Below, one piece after another: positions 19,365 to 27,644 of a DNA stretch of 27,644 nucleotides. Below the pieces are notes generated by a model. The model made no database searches and was not told the origin of the DNA. It worked only from the letters and a program-made list of their open reading frames with translations. The stretch is taken from positions 1-27,644 of the forward strand of contig JAQGAU010000469.1 of NCBI GenBank assembly GCA_034698045.1, in the 5' to 3' direction. The first letter of the stretch is position 1, and each line of letters begins with the position of its first letter. The position numbers were made by a program, and so were the translations under genes. Origin of the DNA: Paramacrobiotus richtersi. Lineage: Eukaryota; Tardigrada; Eutardigrada; Parachela; Macrobiotidae.

Positions 19365-19425
19365 CTGCAAGTTTATATGTTAAGTAAGGGATAACTTTGG
19401 CTGAACATTCTGATTCATTCCTTAC

Positions 19426-20266
19426 CAAATGTGGAGGATACCAATCCCAAGGGGAAGACTGAACTGCATCCCAGAGATTCATTTCAGTGAACTTCTCATG
19501 CTTGGAATTCTAGACCTTCACTTTCATGTCAGTATCGAGAAACAACAGATACGTAAGTAGTGGGATGCCACGCACAACAACAGCCAGTACCCAGCCACGG
19601 GCCTTCAGAGCACTGAAGACTGGGAAGAACACCATGTACCCGAACAGAATAAAGCAATTGCTCAAGAACTGAACTACATTCCGTACATTGCTCAGAGTGC
19701 TGTTTTGTACAACCATGCTGTCTGACGCACGCTTTTTCGCGATATACCACTGGATGAACAGTGCAAGAGCAACGACGACCACCTGAGCAGCTATCACGCT
19801 CATGTAAACGTACGTTCCCAGTTTGACTAGAGAGCCCAGTACCCAGCATGACCCTGCCAAGTATGACGCGCTGAGCATAAAATCAAGACTTGCTGGCTTT
19901 AAGCGTTTAAGAAAATCCTCATGGCTCACGGAATCCTTGTGAGAAAACAGTTGCCTTTTAATTAGGAAATCGCCAAGTAGTCCAGGTCGTGATGTAAAAT
20001 AGTTGGAAACACAAAGAAATGCGACAGTCCAACCAGCCCAGTCGACGAGAGCTGTCCAGCCACTCCAAAATGGTGCATAATCGCCAATGCTCTTTTTAGT
20101 TAGAATGACTCCAATAAGTAGTCTTGGAACGGAGTAGTATTTTATCTTGGTTTGCATAGTTTTTTGTAACAGCCACTTTTGTTGTGCGATCGCTATTTCA
20201 TTTAGCTGAAGATCTCTTTCACTTCCACATGTGACGCGTGTCAACGTAGCGTAGCGCTTCCTCAAC
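19426..20266 (-). CDS. Multi-pass membrane protein, XK-related-like, second exon (interrupted by TAG)
   Basis: The acceptor GGTTCCAG precedes 20266, and its first G completes the Lys codon left by the exon ending at 20555. The exon encodes an amphipathic start, then hydrophobic spans near VPRLLIGVIL, LVDWAGWTVAFLCV, ASYLAGSCWVLG, AAQVVVVALALFIQWY, FILFGYMVFFPVF and VVVRGIPLLTYLLF. The frame meets TAG at 19510-19512 but stays open 28 codons further (KHEKFTEMNLW, PWDWYPPHL) to a GTAAGG donor. The stop may be the true end, or a mutated Trp codon in a decaying gene. Similarity to XK-related scramblase-family proteins rests mainly on the preceding exon and the pattern of spans; the family's usual conserved central motif was not seen clearly. 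Confidence 0.5.
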
Positions 20267-20413
20267 CTGGAACCATTTCAGAAATGCGAATCATCAAGCG
20301 GAACAAGCTCCGTCAGACTGATATTGTGAGATAAGAAGCTGCATTTTTGCCTTGCAGTACCACGCCGGTTTCCCTATAAATCGCGTGGACCGCTAAGAAG
20401 AACTCTGCTGAAC

Positions 20414-20450
20414 CAAAAGCATTAGGAGATGTTAACTCGCAATGCTTTTG
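20414..20450. repeat. Perfect 10-bp inverted repeat in the intron
   Basis: CAAAAGCATT at 20414-20423 and its complement at 20441-20450, with a 17-nt loop. It could form a small stem in the pre-mRNA. Confidence 0.7.
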
Positions 20451-20554
20451 AACAACGTTTAGGATATTATAATTTCTTAGGAACAACCTTTCTGTACGGG
20501 TAGATACATCTTTTCGGCAAAAGCGCGTAGAAAAAAATACTACTCAATTCTTAC

Positions 20555-21009
20555 TTGACACAAAAGTCAATGGGAAAAAATATACTGGACATCTCTATCA
20601 TGCGTTTTTTCAATACAGTGAGATTCTCCACTGGTTCTTCGTCTGAATCATCGAATGACTCCTCGATGAAATTTTCCGCTGACTCATCTAGCTGTAGAAA
20701 TGCTAGCCGCGCAGTTTTCCACCTGTCGTCGTTGGCGTATGACCATCTTTTAACCGGCGTCAGTAGAACATTTATGATGGAAGCAATCCAGTGCCATAAT
20801 GGAAGGGTTGCCAAGAGCCACCAGACGGCAAGTGTGCCATATTCGTCATACCAAAGCGCGCGGACGAAATTAATATCTGATCCGAGCTCGATAAATAATG
20901 GAGCAATGCTAAAAATGAAAAACCAGACTAAGCGGACATTTATCCGCACGCTGCGGCCACATAGTTCATTTCTATAGATCGGATCGGAAAGCCCAAATAA
21001 AAAATGCAT
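20555..21009 (-). CDS. Multi-pass membrane protein, XK-related-like, first visible exon
   Basis: The ATG at 21009 opens the frame; it is also open a little upstream, with an AG that could be an acceptor, so an earlier exon is possible. TM1-like LVWFFIFSIAPLFIELGSDI leads into ALWYDEYGTLAVWWLLATLP. XK-related proteins carry a GSD motif at this point followed by YY..G..WW, so the resemblance is specific though short. Then comes a cytoplasmic acidic stretch (DESAENFIEESFDDSDEEP). The exon ends TGTCAA before GTAAGA, phase 2, matching the next exon across a 288-nt intron (20267-20554) that holds a 10-bp inverted repeat, CAAAAGCATT. Confidence 0.55.
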
Positions 21010-21304
21010 TATTGCAATCGGGAAAGTAGATATAATGGGATACGCTTCGGCCTCATCGTTTAGGCACAGTAGAGCTTATAATGCAGACAACTTTTCAGTA
21101 AGCACAGCGTTACCAACGTCTGTGTCATCGCTTTCTTACGATAACGACCTAACCATAAAAGTACGTCTGCTTGCCGTTCCCGGCTTAGTCATCGTCAAAC
21201 CTTCACTCAGCACGGTGGAGTACAAGCGTCACTGCAAATTCAGTGTTTTTAATAGAACAGGTTTTAAATTAATGGCCAACCTGCTAGTTCGGTTGCGCCG
21301 ATGA

Positions 21305-22068
21305 AGATAAGAAGCGCTGGCTGTCAGACAGTGTGCTAGCTATTGTGACTATCGTCAACAAAAGCCAGACAGTTGTTGCATAATTTAAATTCATAGTACG
21401 ATGTATTGGTATACCTCTGAGCCATATGAACTTAGACAGACTATGGTCTACATGTTAGTGACTGACGTAGGTAAGAAAATGTCAGTAAGAACACGTGTTC
21501 TTGATCCTCGGGGACAATTAGTAACTTGATTCGGCTAACATATTCGGAACGCTTGGAGAATGTGTCATATTATGACACATACAATCAAGCAGCATTTCTG
21601 TTGTTCTGACAGCACTGAGTCAGTCGAATTAACCCAACTTAGCCTGTACTAGGTAGGGCTTAGGAATGTGGCCCCAGAGAAGTCTAGATGTTCGATAATT
21701 TATGCAGCCCCTTATCTTCTACATAGTGTCCATCCAACTCTGCATGCTTATTCTATGTAGTGCGTATTACGTACGGTTCTCTGCCCACCGTCTAAAACTT
21801 TTGTTGCACTTTTGTCGTCTGCAGCAAACTATTACACAATAGTGTTAATTGGTAATGAAGCAAAGTTCATGATCAAAAAAAAGTAAATTAGTAGCCGAAA
21901 AATAACAAAAACAGATCATAACTGCAGATTCGAAACAATTAAACCGAGCAAGAGTTCTGCAGATCATCAGATGTCAGGTTTAAACTGCCAATTGCCCTTA
22001 CATTTGCCACTTGCCATTGTGATGATTACTCCTTAGCAAACTGATCGTAAAATTCATGCTACGAATGA
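21305..22068. other. No gene supported; contains a perfect odd palindrome
   Basis: Short frames only. At 21560-21580 ATGTGTCATATTATGACACAT is palindromic around a single central base. Confidence 0.4.
21560..21580. repeat. 21-nt palindrome with single-base centre
   Basis: Two 10-nt arms, ATGTGTCATA and its complement, around one T. This is the form of a binding site for a dimeric factor, but no gene start is close enough to argue function. Confidence 0.8.
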
Positions 22069-22153
22069 AGGCAGTCGCTATAAATCGCAGAGCACTAACG
22101 GTGCGGTGCGACTTTGTCATCTTTACACTGATCAGCTTTTGCTGTTGATGGGT
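22069..22153 (+). repeat. Dispersed repeat, copy 1 (about 85 bp)
   Basis: Shares GGTGCGACTTTG, CATCT-TACACT, GCTTTTGCTG and CAGTCGCTA-like words in the same order with 27168-27247, same orientation. No coding potential or terminal inverted repeats seen. Confidence 0.7.
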
Positions 22154-22296
22154 AAAGAAAAACTTACAAAAGATAATTCGTTAACAACTGTGACAAGCAG
22201 TCAAGCGGAACTAATGTCTCTGGAAATGATGGCGCACCGGTTATTTCCCTTACAATTCTACTCCTTTTTACACCCGCGCTAGCGTTTCGAGTCAGC

Positions 22297-23111
22297 ATGA
22301 ACAGTTTACCAAACGTTACTGCAACCGGGTTGGATCCGTCCGCAAACAATATTAGCATGGTTTTCTTTGCAAACAGCACCGCCAATGTGGCACATTGAGG
22401 CTTTTCGCCCATATTAAATACGATTATTTGTCCCTGAGTGATGATCCTCAACGGCACAATCTTGCTTCTTTTCGTTATCAAAAGCTCGCTACATCAGCCC
22501 TTTAACATCTACCGTATCTAGCTAATCTTCTTATTGCGAATTTATGCTTCGCTGTTCTCAGCACACCCTTCAAAATCATTAAATCTCTTTATCGCTCGTG
22601 GTGGCTGGGATCCGTCACCTGCACGGACCACCTGTATGGGAATCGGGTTGTGGGAGCAGCCATGGTTTACGCCCATCTATTAATTACGCTCAATCGCATT
22701 TGGGCCGTCACGTTTCCGCATTCGTATCGACGAAACAGTGCCAAGAAAATGTCTTGTATACTGCGCCTTTCGGCATGAGTTTTTGCCCACTGCCTGTGCC
22801 TCTCGGGTGTCATATTGGATGCTATGTATTACCGTTGGCCAGAAGCCGCGGGGTGTTCCTTGGACGTCGGCGCCGTAGCCGATTATTATTTAGCAGCTCA
22901 AATCATAACCACACTGTTACCGAATTTTGTCATTATTGCTGCCTACCCGTATCTTTGGTGGATGAGCGGTCGATGTCGGTTTCGTAGCGTCGTTCGGCCC
23001 ACGCCAAATGACAACGCTAACACAAAAGAACAGCGCCAGTCCACGCAGCGCGGACAGGGAACACAATCGTCCAATGTGGTTACAGTGCCGGCACCAGGAC
23101 CTTCCGGTTAA
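22297..23111 (+). pseudogene. Rhodopsin-type GPCR pseudogene with three in-frame TGA codons and a frameshift
   Basis: The ATG at 22297 opens an N-terminus with sequons (NVT, NIS, NST). In the same frame lie TGA at 22396 and 22435, then TM1 (VMILNGTILLLFVI, with the expected Asn). After NIYRI a one-base deletion near 22521 shifts the frame. TM2 follows (NLLIANLCFAVLSTPF), then WWLGSVTC, with the TM3 cysteine 25 residues before Arg of LNRIWAV, then FPHSYR. TM4 has TGA at 22776 exactly where the conserved Trp stands (LSA-stop-VFAH). TM5 is ITTLLPNFVIIAAYPY, followed by a Gln/Asn-rich tail that stops at 23111. TM6 and TM7 are missing. AATAAA follows at 23115. It is single-exon as far as read. Confidence 0.8.
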
Positions 23112-23114
23112 CTT

Positions 23115-23120
23115 AATAAA
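23115..23120 (+). promoter_or_regulatory. AATAAA polyadenylation signal after the GPCR pseudogene
   Basis: AATAAA lies four bases after the stop codon. The proximity suggests either a real 3' end for the shortened receptor or coincidence. Confidence 0.35.
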
Positions 23121-24429
23121 CTTAATTTTAGACGATCCCAAAGAATATCTCACTTTATTTCCAGTGTGACAAAAAGAAATCCTACAACTGTTACTTCATA
23201 ACTGAGGAAAACGTGCGAGTCTAATTTGGTTTAAACTCCTTCTAAGTATCTACGTACACATCTCTGTACGCTTTATGGTACACCGGCTTGCGCTTTGTCC
23301 GAGGAACTTTCGCCAGAGATTGCGCAACAGGCGAATTCTGCGTGTTCAACTCGGTTTATAATTCCTGCACTCAATGGTTGGATCTTTACCCACAAACCAC
23401 AAGATCGCATACTGCGTTACCGATCCTAACTGTAAGGAGCCCGTTCACCATTGTTGTATATCACGCGTAGTACTATTAATTTAATATGGTCGCTCCTATC
23501 GTGCCAACACCAGCCTGAGATGGCCGAATGACATCTACGTATATCAGCCCAAAGCACATCGAAATGTTCGTACAGCGGCTGCTAGCTGGTATACATCAAC
23601 AATATCACGGTTCTCATAAAAGCTGAAACAAAACTTGCTGGCTGCAGGAAACTATTCTGATATCATTTCCAGATCACCATTACGACTGCTTGAATAAAGG
23701 AAAGCGGAATGAACCGGTTCGATCAAAATTTGTCAAGCTTCCAGAGCGTTTTATTTGCAAATTTATTATTGCGCACTGCGGCGAACGGTGTATTGCCTGT
23801 TACTGAGAGTAGCTAAAATTAATACTGGAAACGGCCTCCAGACGGTTAATACCGACTTTGTACCATTAGATGAACAAACTGTCTCGAAGGAGATTAAGCC
23901 CATTTATCAGCGGTATCCGACAGAAATCTGTAGTTCATTTTCACAGACGTTACGATTCCCTGTCTTCACGGTGCCCTTTCCAAGATTATTTGGTTCGCAA
24001 AAAGTAAGATAGTTCAGACTTAATTCAGTTCGAATTCTTGTGCAAAACGATATAGATATGTTTTTTTATGGATTCATATTTTCTACTGAATTGCGTTTAG
24101 CGTTGAGCAGCAGATTTTAAGCGTTCAACACAGTAAATCTAGGTAAAATGACACTGAAATCCTAATCAACAGCACAGCGTTACATACGGAAAACACCCGC
24201 AATGTTTAAACTTTTCAGCAAACATTGAATTGTCGGCCTACCGATTGCGCCGGCATATATAGGACACAACAAACTGCCTAACAGAAGAAGTGCGATCAAT
24301 ATGGCCATGCTGGGCCATGAAAAGGAAAGCGAGCAATAGTACCGCGATAAATAAGTTTAAATTAAGCACGCAATGACACCGGCATGATAGCTTTTTCATC
24401 GAACTCGTATACGCTCCTAAACAACCAGG
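23121..24429. other. No gene supported
   Basis: The frame at 23755-24012 has a plausible composition in its middle part, but no domain, start context or splice support. No TM6-TM7 exon for the upstream receptor was found here. Confidence 0.4.
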
Positions 24430-25690
24430 TAAACTTTATTCCTTTCAAAACGTCATCGCAAGCGCACAAAAACGTCTACAAATTTCGAAACATTAAGTGT
24501 TAAAACAGCCAATCTGATCTCGCTCATTCACTCGCGTCTTAAAACTAGGCATAGCGCCCAAAACTGCGGCCGCGTTGCCTTTAACAATAGCAATAGAAAA
24601 ACGTTGTTTTAAAAATGATCCCGAACGCGGGTCACCAGATTTCTCAAAAAGTTTACGACCTAAAAATTTAAACAGTTCCTTCGTTGAATCACTGAAAACT
24701 CCCAGGGTTTCACAGGCGACAGGATAGAACTTGTACTGGTTTGATAAGGAGGTGTAATGTAATCTCTTTCGGGCGTCCGTACGCTGCGCTGCCCAGCCAG
24801 AAATTCTTCCCGAGTGTTCCACATAAGAAGACGCGACTGTACACGAACACGTGGCTTCCCAAACAATATACTGACCGTTAACAACCGGCACCAGCGTCCC
24901 ACCGTCCGGTCTTTTTCCATCATTTCTGGCCAAACCGTTGGGCTCTAACTGACATGGATATCCTGCCGACTTAAACGTTGTCTCCACAATCTTATTCATT
25001 TCACAATGGCGTGGCCAAGTTCCTTTGTTGGTTGCGCAGGACAGACCGTGGTGTCCGAGTTCATCCACTCTTGTACTGCAGCACGCGCATTTGTGCGGCC
25101 TTCCAGTCTTCGCCCCAAACCGAAGAGCAACTCCAACTCTTAGTTGCTCATTGTTTAAAAAATTCCCCAGTGATACCGCTGGTAGCGCGTTCAGCCATGC
25201 GCCCGATTCACGTTCATGCCGCTAACAACACTGCCTTGCTGACTGTATTCTCCCGCGTCGACATCCGGATTTTTGAGTAGTTCAGTTCAATGCCTGGAGC
25301 GTCCCAAGCTGACTGTCTCTTCCGACTGGCTTCGTCTGGTAACTGACAACAATACCGTTCTGTCCACAACTTGACCGCAGCGTCAGCGATTGTCCCACTG
25401 GCCGGAGGGAAGATCTCGGAGCACAATGCATGCACGGAATGGGCCGACGACGCAAAGGCCGGTAAAGCTAGCTCATCCGCGCAGCGCAGACCAAGTCCCG
25501 CCCTCCATACAGGAAGACTCATCTGCAGCCACAGGTTATCAGAAATGTTGGTATTCACAATGGTCTGAACCGCCACTCGCAGGACGTTGTCAAAAGATCG
25601 TAGAATGTCCGGACATTCGTAACAGGGGCTTGTACGCAACAAATACATCAACTTTGGAATGGCGAAGCATTTGGTGAGGAGGTAAAGAGC
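24430..25690 (-). pseudogene. RLE-type non-LTR retroelement, copy C, 5'-truncated
   Basis: Closest relative of copy B and better preserved. From about 25690 the minus strand reads LYLLTKCFAIPKL, LLRTSPCYEC, WRAGLGLRC and ALPAFASSAHSVH, with one frameshift near 25222. Then a single long frame to 24493 carries ESGAWLNALPAVSLG, the finger CACCSTRVDELGHHGLSC, RHCEMNKIVE, LEPNGLARNDGKRPDGG, VWEATC, SYVEHSGR, PVACETLGVF, FLGRKLFEKSGDPR, GNAAAVLGAMP and ERDQIGCFNT before the stop. The acidic residue after VW is Glu where copy B has Asp. RLE-type nucleases use a PD..(D/E) core, so this may be tolerated. The RT core itself is missing, as with incomplete first-strand synthesis. Its 3' UTR matches copy B up to GAAAGGAATA. 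Confidence 0.85.
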
Positions 25691-26155
25691 AAGTCACAGT
25701 GTTAATTTAGAACACGACAGCAGATATATGTACTACGCGGTAGTTTCGTAACACGTTTTTCTCCGGTTGCCGATCCCGGGCTGGCTGAATCACTCGTTGA
25801 AACGTTGCAACCATGCCGACTACCGTAAAAACCTGAAGACCTTAGGACGTAATTAGAAACACTAACTGTACTCAAAGGTTTGAGTGTTGTAGTAAAGCAA
25901 CGTCGTCTCGATTACTACGTCGCCTTCCTCTCGCCACCTCGATATGGTCTATGCGATGATTGCCCGAATCGGTCGATCATTCTGCAACAAAATCACTGCA
26001 GAGTTCTAGCTGCTAATTCAACTGCAAGCCTGTTCACTTCTGGCGCACGATAGCGAAGCTGTTTCGCTAATAAACTAGGTAATCGCTCTCTGCTGATGCT
26101 GGCGATGAAGACTGGAACGATATACTAATGCTGATAAAGCTTAGGGCTTCTTTTC
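25691..26155. other. No gene supported
   Basis: One open frame around 25875-26050 (RRLDYYVAFLSPPRYGL) has a 15-nt word in common with 10412-10426, but no family is recognised. Confidence 0.35.
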
Positions 26156-26335
26156 ATGTGTGCAACATCCGCTTTTGATTGTCTTGACTTGCGCAAGAGG
26201 CTTTCCGCTCTGATCAGTCTCTATGCGGCTGCCTCGACTGGTGTTACCGGTACATTCCTAATTGTAATAACGTTTTCATTTTTAAGAAAGTATGGTCCAA
26301 AAAACATTAGTGCTCCAGAACTCGTAATGACGAAC
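26156..26335 (+). CDS. GPCR-like fragment, N-terminus to TM2
   Basis: The ATG at 26156 is followed by a TM1-like span (SLYAAASTGVTGTFLIVITFSF), a basic loop (LRKYGPKN) and a TM2-like start, ELVMTNILVEF. In class A receptors TM1 ends G-N-x-LVI and TM2 begins with L..N; here the TM1 Asn is replaced by Thr. The frame stays open to 26521, but after VEF the sequence turns hydrophilic and no donor is obvious, so the receptor is broken here or the resemblance is partly chance. The layout resembles TM1-TM2 of the receptor at 1605-2029. Confidence 0.4.
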
Positions 26336-26519
26336 ATACTGGTCGAATTTGAAGCAAATCGAACCATTTCGAAGAGAGTTATCGTGCGCGAAAATAATTT
26401 GCGCACTTCCGTAACAGACAGGCAAAAATGCGTTGGAGCTGAGTATAAAGGAGCTTCGCTCCGCTCTGGTCGACTAAGTATGATCCCCATGGCGCTGATT
26501 TCTGTATGCTCTTCGGTTT

Positions 26520-26640
26520 AATAGCGCATTAATTTAGAAGTGCCGTCGGTTTACCGGTGCGGTGTACGGTCACTACGGTGCGCTTCCTGAAGTGATTAGT
26601 TGACGGCTCCGTCAAAATACTGGCGCTTACGGTGCGGGAA
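26520..26640 (+). repeat. Cluster of ACGGTGCG / CGGTGCGG words
   Basis: CGGTGCG recurs at irregular spacing (GGTGCGGTGTACGGTC, CTACGGTGCGC, TTACGGTGCGGG). The same word occurs in the dispersed repeat at 22069 and, as CGGTGCGA, at 27168. Confidence 0.4.
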
Positions 26641-26728
26641 GACGCGCATTTCAGTTGCACCGACTACATCATTACCAAATACCAAATCAAAGCGTAGACG
26701 CAGAAATATGAGGAAAAAATAATCAGTA

Positions 26729-26962
26729 TTATTTTGCAGCTTCTGGTAAAATTAGCAGGAGTTCTGAATTAGGTAGGTCTTCTATTGACAATTCATGCCT
26801 GTAACATAGGAAATTAATCGGTTGCACACTTGGCGGTAAAAATGTCGTTTCTCTCACCCATACTTTCTCCACAAGCACTTCTCCCAAATCGTGTGTAAAC
26901 TTACTCGTTAGCCCATTCGTACGCAAATTCTGCATGCAACAGTGGAACAGCAGCAACACCAT
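26729..26962 (-). CDS. Possible small exon or gene, 77 aa
   Basis: Not recognised. The ATG at 26962 opens a frame with a short hydrophobic start (MVLLLFHCC), then VLVEKVWVRETTF, PINFLCYRHEL and a Leu-rich end, LLLILPEAAK. Composition looks coding-like, with a possible weak signal peptide, but there is no second line of evidence. Confidence 0.25.
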   Translation of the reverse strand: MVLLLFHCCMQNLRTNGLTSKFTHDLGEVLVEKVWVRETTFLPPSVQPINFLCYRHELSIEDLPNSELLLILPEAAK

Positions 26963-27167
26963 TACAGGGTAGTTTGACTGTTTAACAGAAGCGTCGCTAC
27001 ATTAATTCGGAAGAAAATCGGAGAAAAATCAAAATCGCTATGGTAGATATGTGCAGTATTCTTGTTTCTGTCTGAAACTCTTGTGGGCCAGCACATCTTA
27101 ATGTGCGGAACTTCATACGGGGCGTCAGAACGGCTCGGGCATATTTTTCCAGTAACAAGTAGTAATG

Positions 27168-27247
27168 ATGCGGTCGCTACAAACCACGGTGCACCGGCGG
27201 TGCGACTTTGACATCTCTACACTAAATTGCTTTTGCTGCAGATGGAA
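27168..27247 (+). repeat. Dispersed repeat, copy 2 (about 80 bp)
   Basis: Direct-orientation relative of 22069-22153, with GGTGCGACTTTG and GCTTTTGCTG in common. It overlaps a weak minus-strand frame (27125-27349), which is therefore not called a gene. Confidence 0.7.
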
Positions 27248-27349
27248 CAAGAACAACCGGCTTAATTTACCCGAGCCACATTTTGATTGGAAGTCAAGGT
27301 GACCCAACTCAGACAGGAAATGAGAATGTCTGTGCAGCCGATGAAACAT

Positions 27350-27644
27350 GCCGGTCTAATCACTGTCATTACAAGCCTAGACATAATTTACAAGCAAACC
27401 TTTTTCGCGAGGATCGTGGGCGGCACGCTTTCGAGCGGAAACAGTGTCTCTGATAGCTTGTGACGGCATGGCGGCCGGCTTTTTCTCTGAGACTTCTTTC
27501 CAAACGTCACCGACCCTCCATGTCTTATTTCTATTTAATCGAACACGGGCGGCTGCCTTGTTAACTATGTGTTATGGGACCATATATATTCGATAAACGA
27601 TCTTGTAGCTCTGCTGGTCATAACACTACAGAAGTCTAGTGAAA
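27350..27644. other. Right edge, no gene supported
   Basis: No frame with support; nothing recognised up to the window end. Confidence 0.35.

Noticed and set aside
23755-24012. 85-codon frame on the plus strand
   Set aside because: No domain, weak start context, no splice signals; composition alone is not enough.
10412-25920. A shared 15-nt word CGTCTCGATTACTAC at 10412 and 25906, both encoding RLDYY
   Set aside because: One exact 15-mer is near chance expectation in a window of this size, and the flanks align poorly.
1-27644. tRNA, rRNA and CRISPR arrays
   Set aside because: No convincing GGTTCRANTCC box with a cloverleaf, no rRNA-like conserved stretch, and no regularly spaced repeats with unique spacers were found by eye.

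Overview
This window looks like a piece of a small-intron, moderately AT-rich invertebrate (metazoan) nuclear genome. The signs are: rhodopsin-type seven-transmembrane receptor (GPCR) sequences, GT..AG introns whose phases match across exons (61 to 1172 nt), several non-LTR retrotransposon relics, a hAT-type MITE, and no operons or bacterial ribosome-binding sites. Fast-evolving orphan GPCR copies, many broken, would fit a tardigrade or a similarly receptor-rich small animal, but the phylum is a guess. No ordinary conserved housekeeping gene was recognised. Most long open frames are chance frames or frames inside repeats, so I list only those with independent support.

Left third (1-6.3 kb): A minus-strand GPCR gene (exons 1605-2029 and 432 to beyond the left edge) has a 1.17 kb intron carrying an inverted-repeat insertion, and a frameshift between TM5 and TM6. 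Next come a 186-bp foldback (3203-3388), a doubtful small membrane-protein frame (3729-3938), and the most striking element of the window: a 1155-bp foldback transposon (4548-5702). Its long inverted arms are built of degenerate 16-17-bp GGCGCC units around a purine-rich centre. Thirty-one bases beyond it lies a 480-bp hAT-type MITE (5734-6213) with a perfect 8-bp target duplication.

Middle (6.3-15 kb): mostly gene-poor. It has two exons of a second, divergent GPCR-like protein (7162-7586, minus), many hairpins and inverted repeats (one of 84 nt, shaped like a pre-miRNA), a TGGTAC hexanucleotide array present twice in opposite orientation, a broken LINE ORF2 tail ending near a short A-run (12272-13034), and a 5'-truncated fragment of a second retroelement family (14428-14842, minus).

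Right half (15-27.6 kb): two longer copies of that second family (about 15540-17680 plus; 24430-25690 minus). They show a YLDD reverse transcriptase, a CxC..H..C finger and an RPD..(D/E) nuclease-like domain, suggesting an RLE-type non-LTR element. The first copy is split by a 162-bp TG..CA insertion flanked by GAAAC; the second copy supplies the empty site. Between them are a predicted cysteine-rich protein (18146-18793, minus), a multi-exon multi-pass membrane protein resembling XK-related proteins (19364-21009, minus) with an in-frame TAG, and a plus-strand GPCR (22297-23111) with three in-frame TGA codons and one frameshift. A fourth GPCR-like TM1-TM2 segment lies at 26156-26335.

Together the window reads as a repeat-rich receptor graveyard rather than a working pathway: at least two of the four GPCR-related loci are broken, and mobile elements of at least five kinds surround them.
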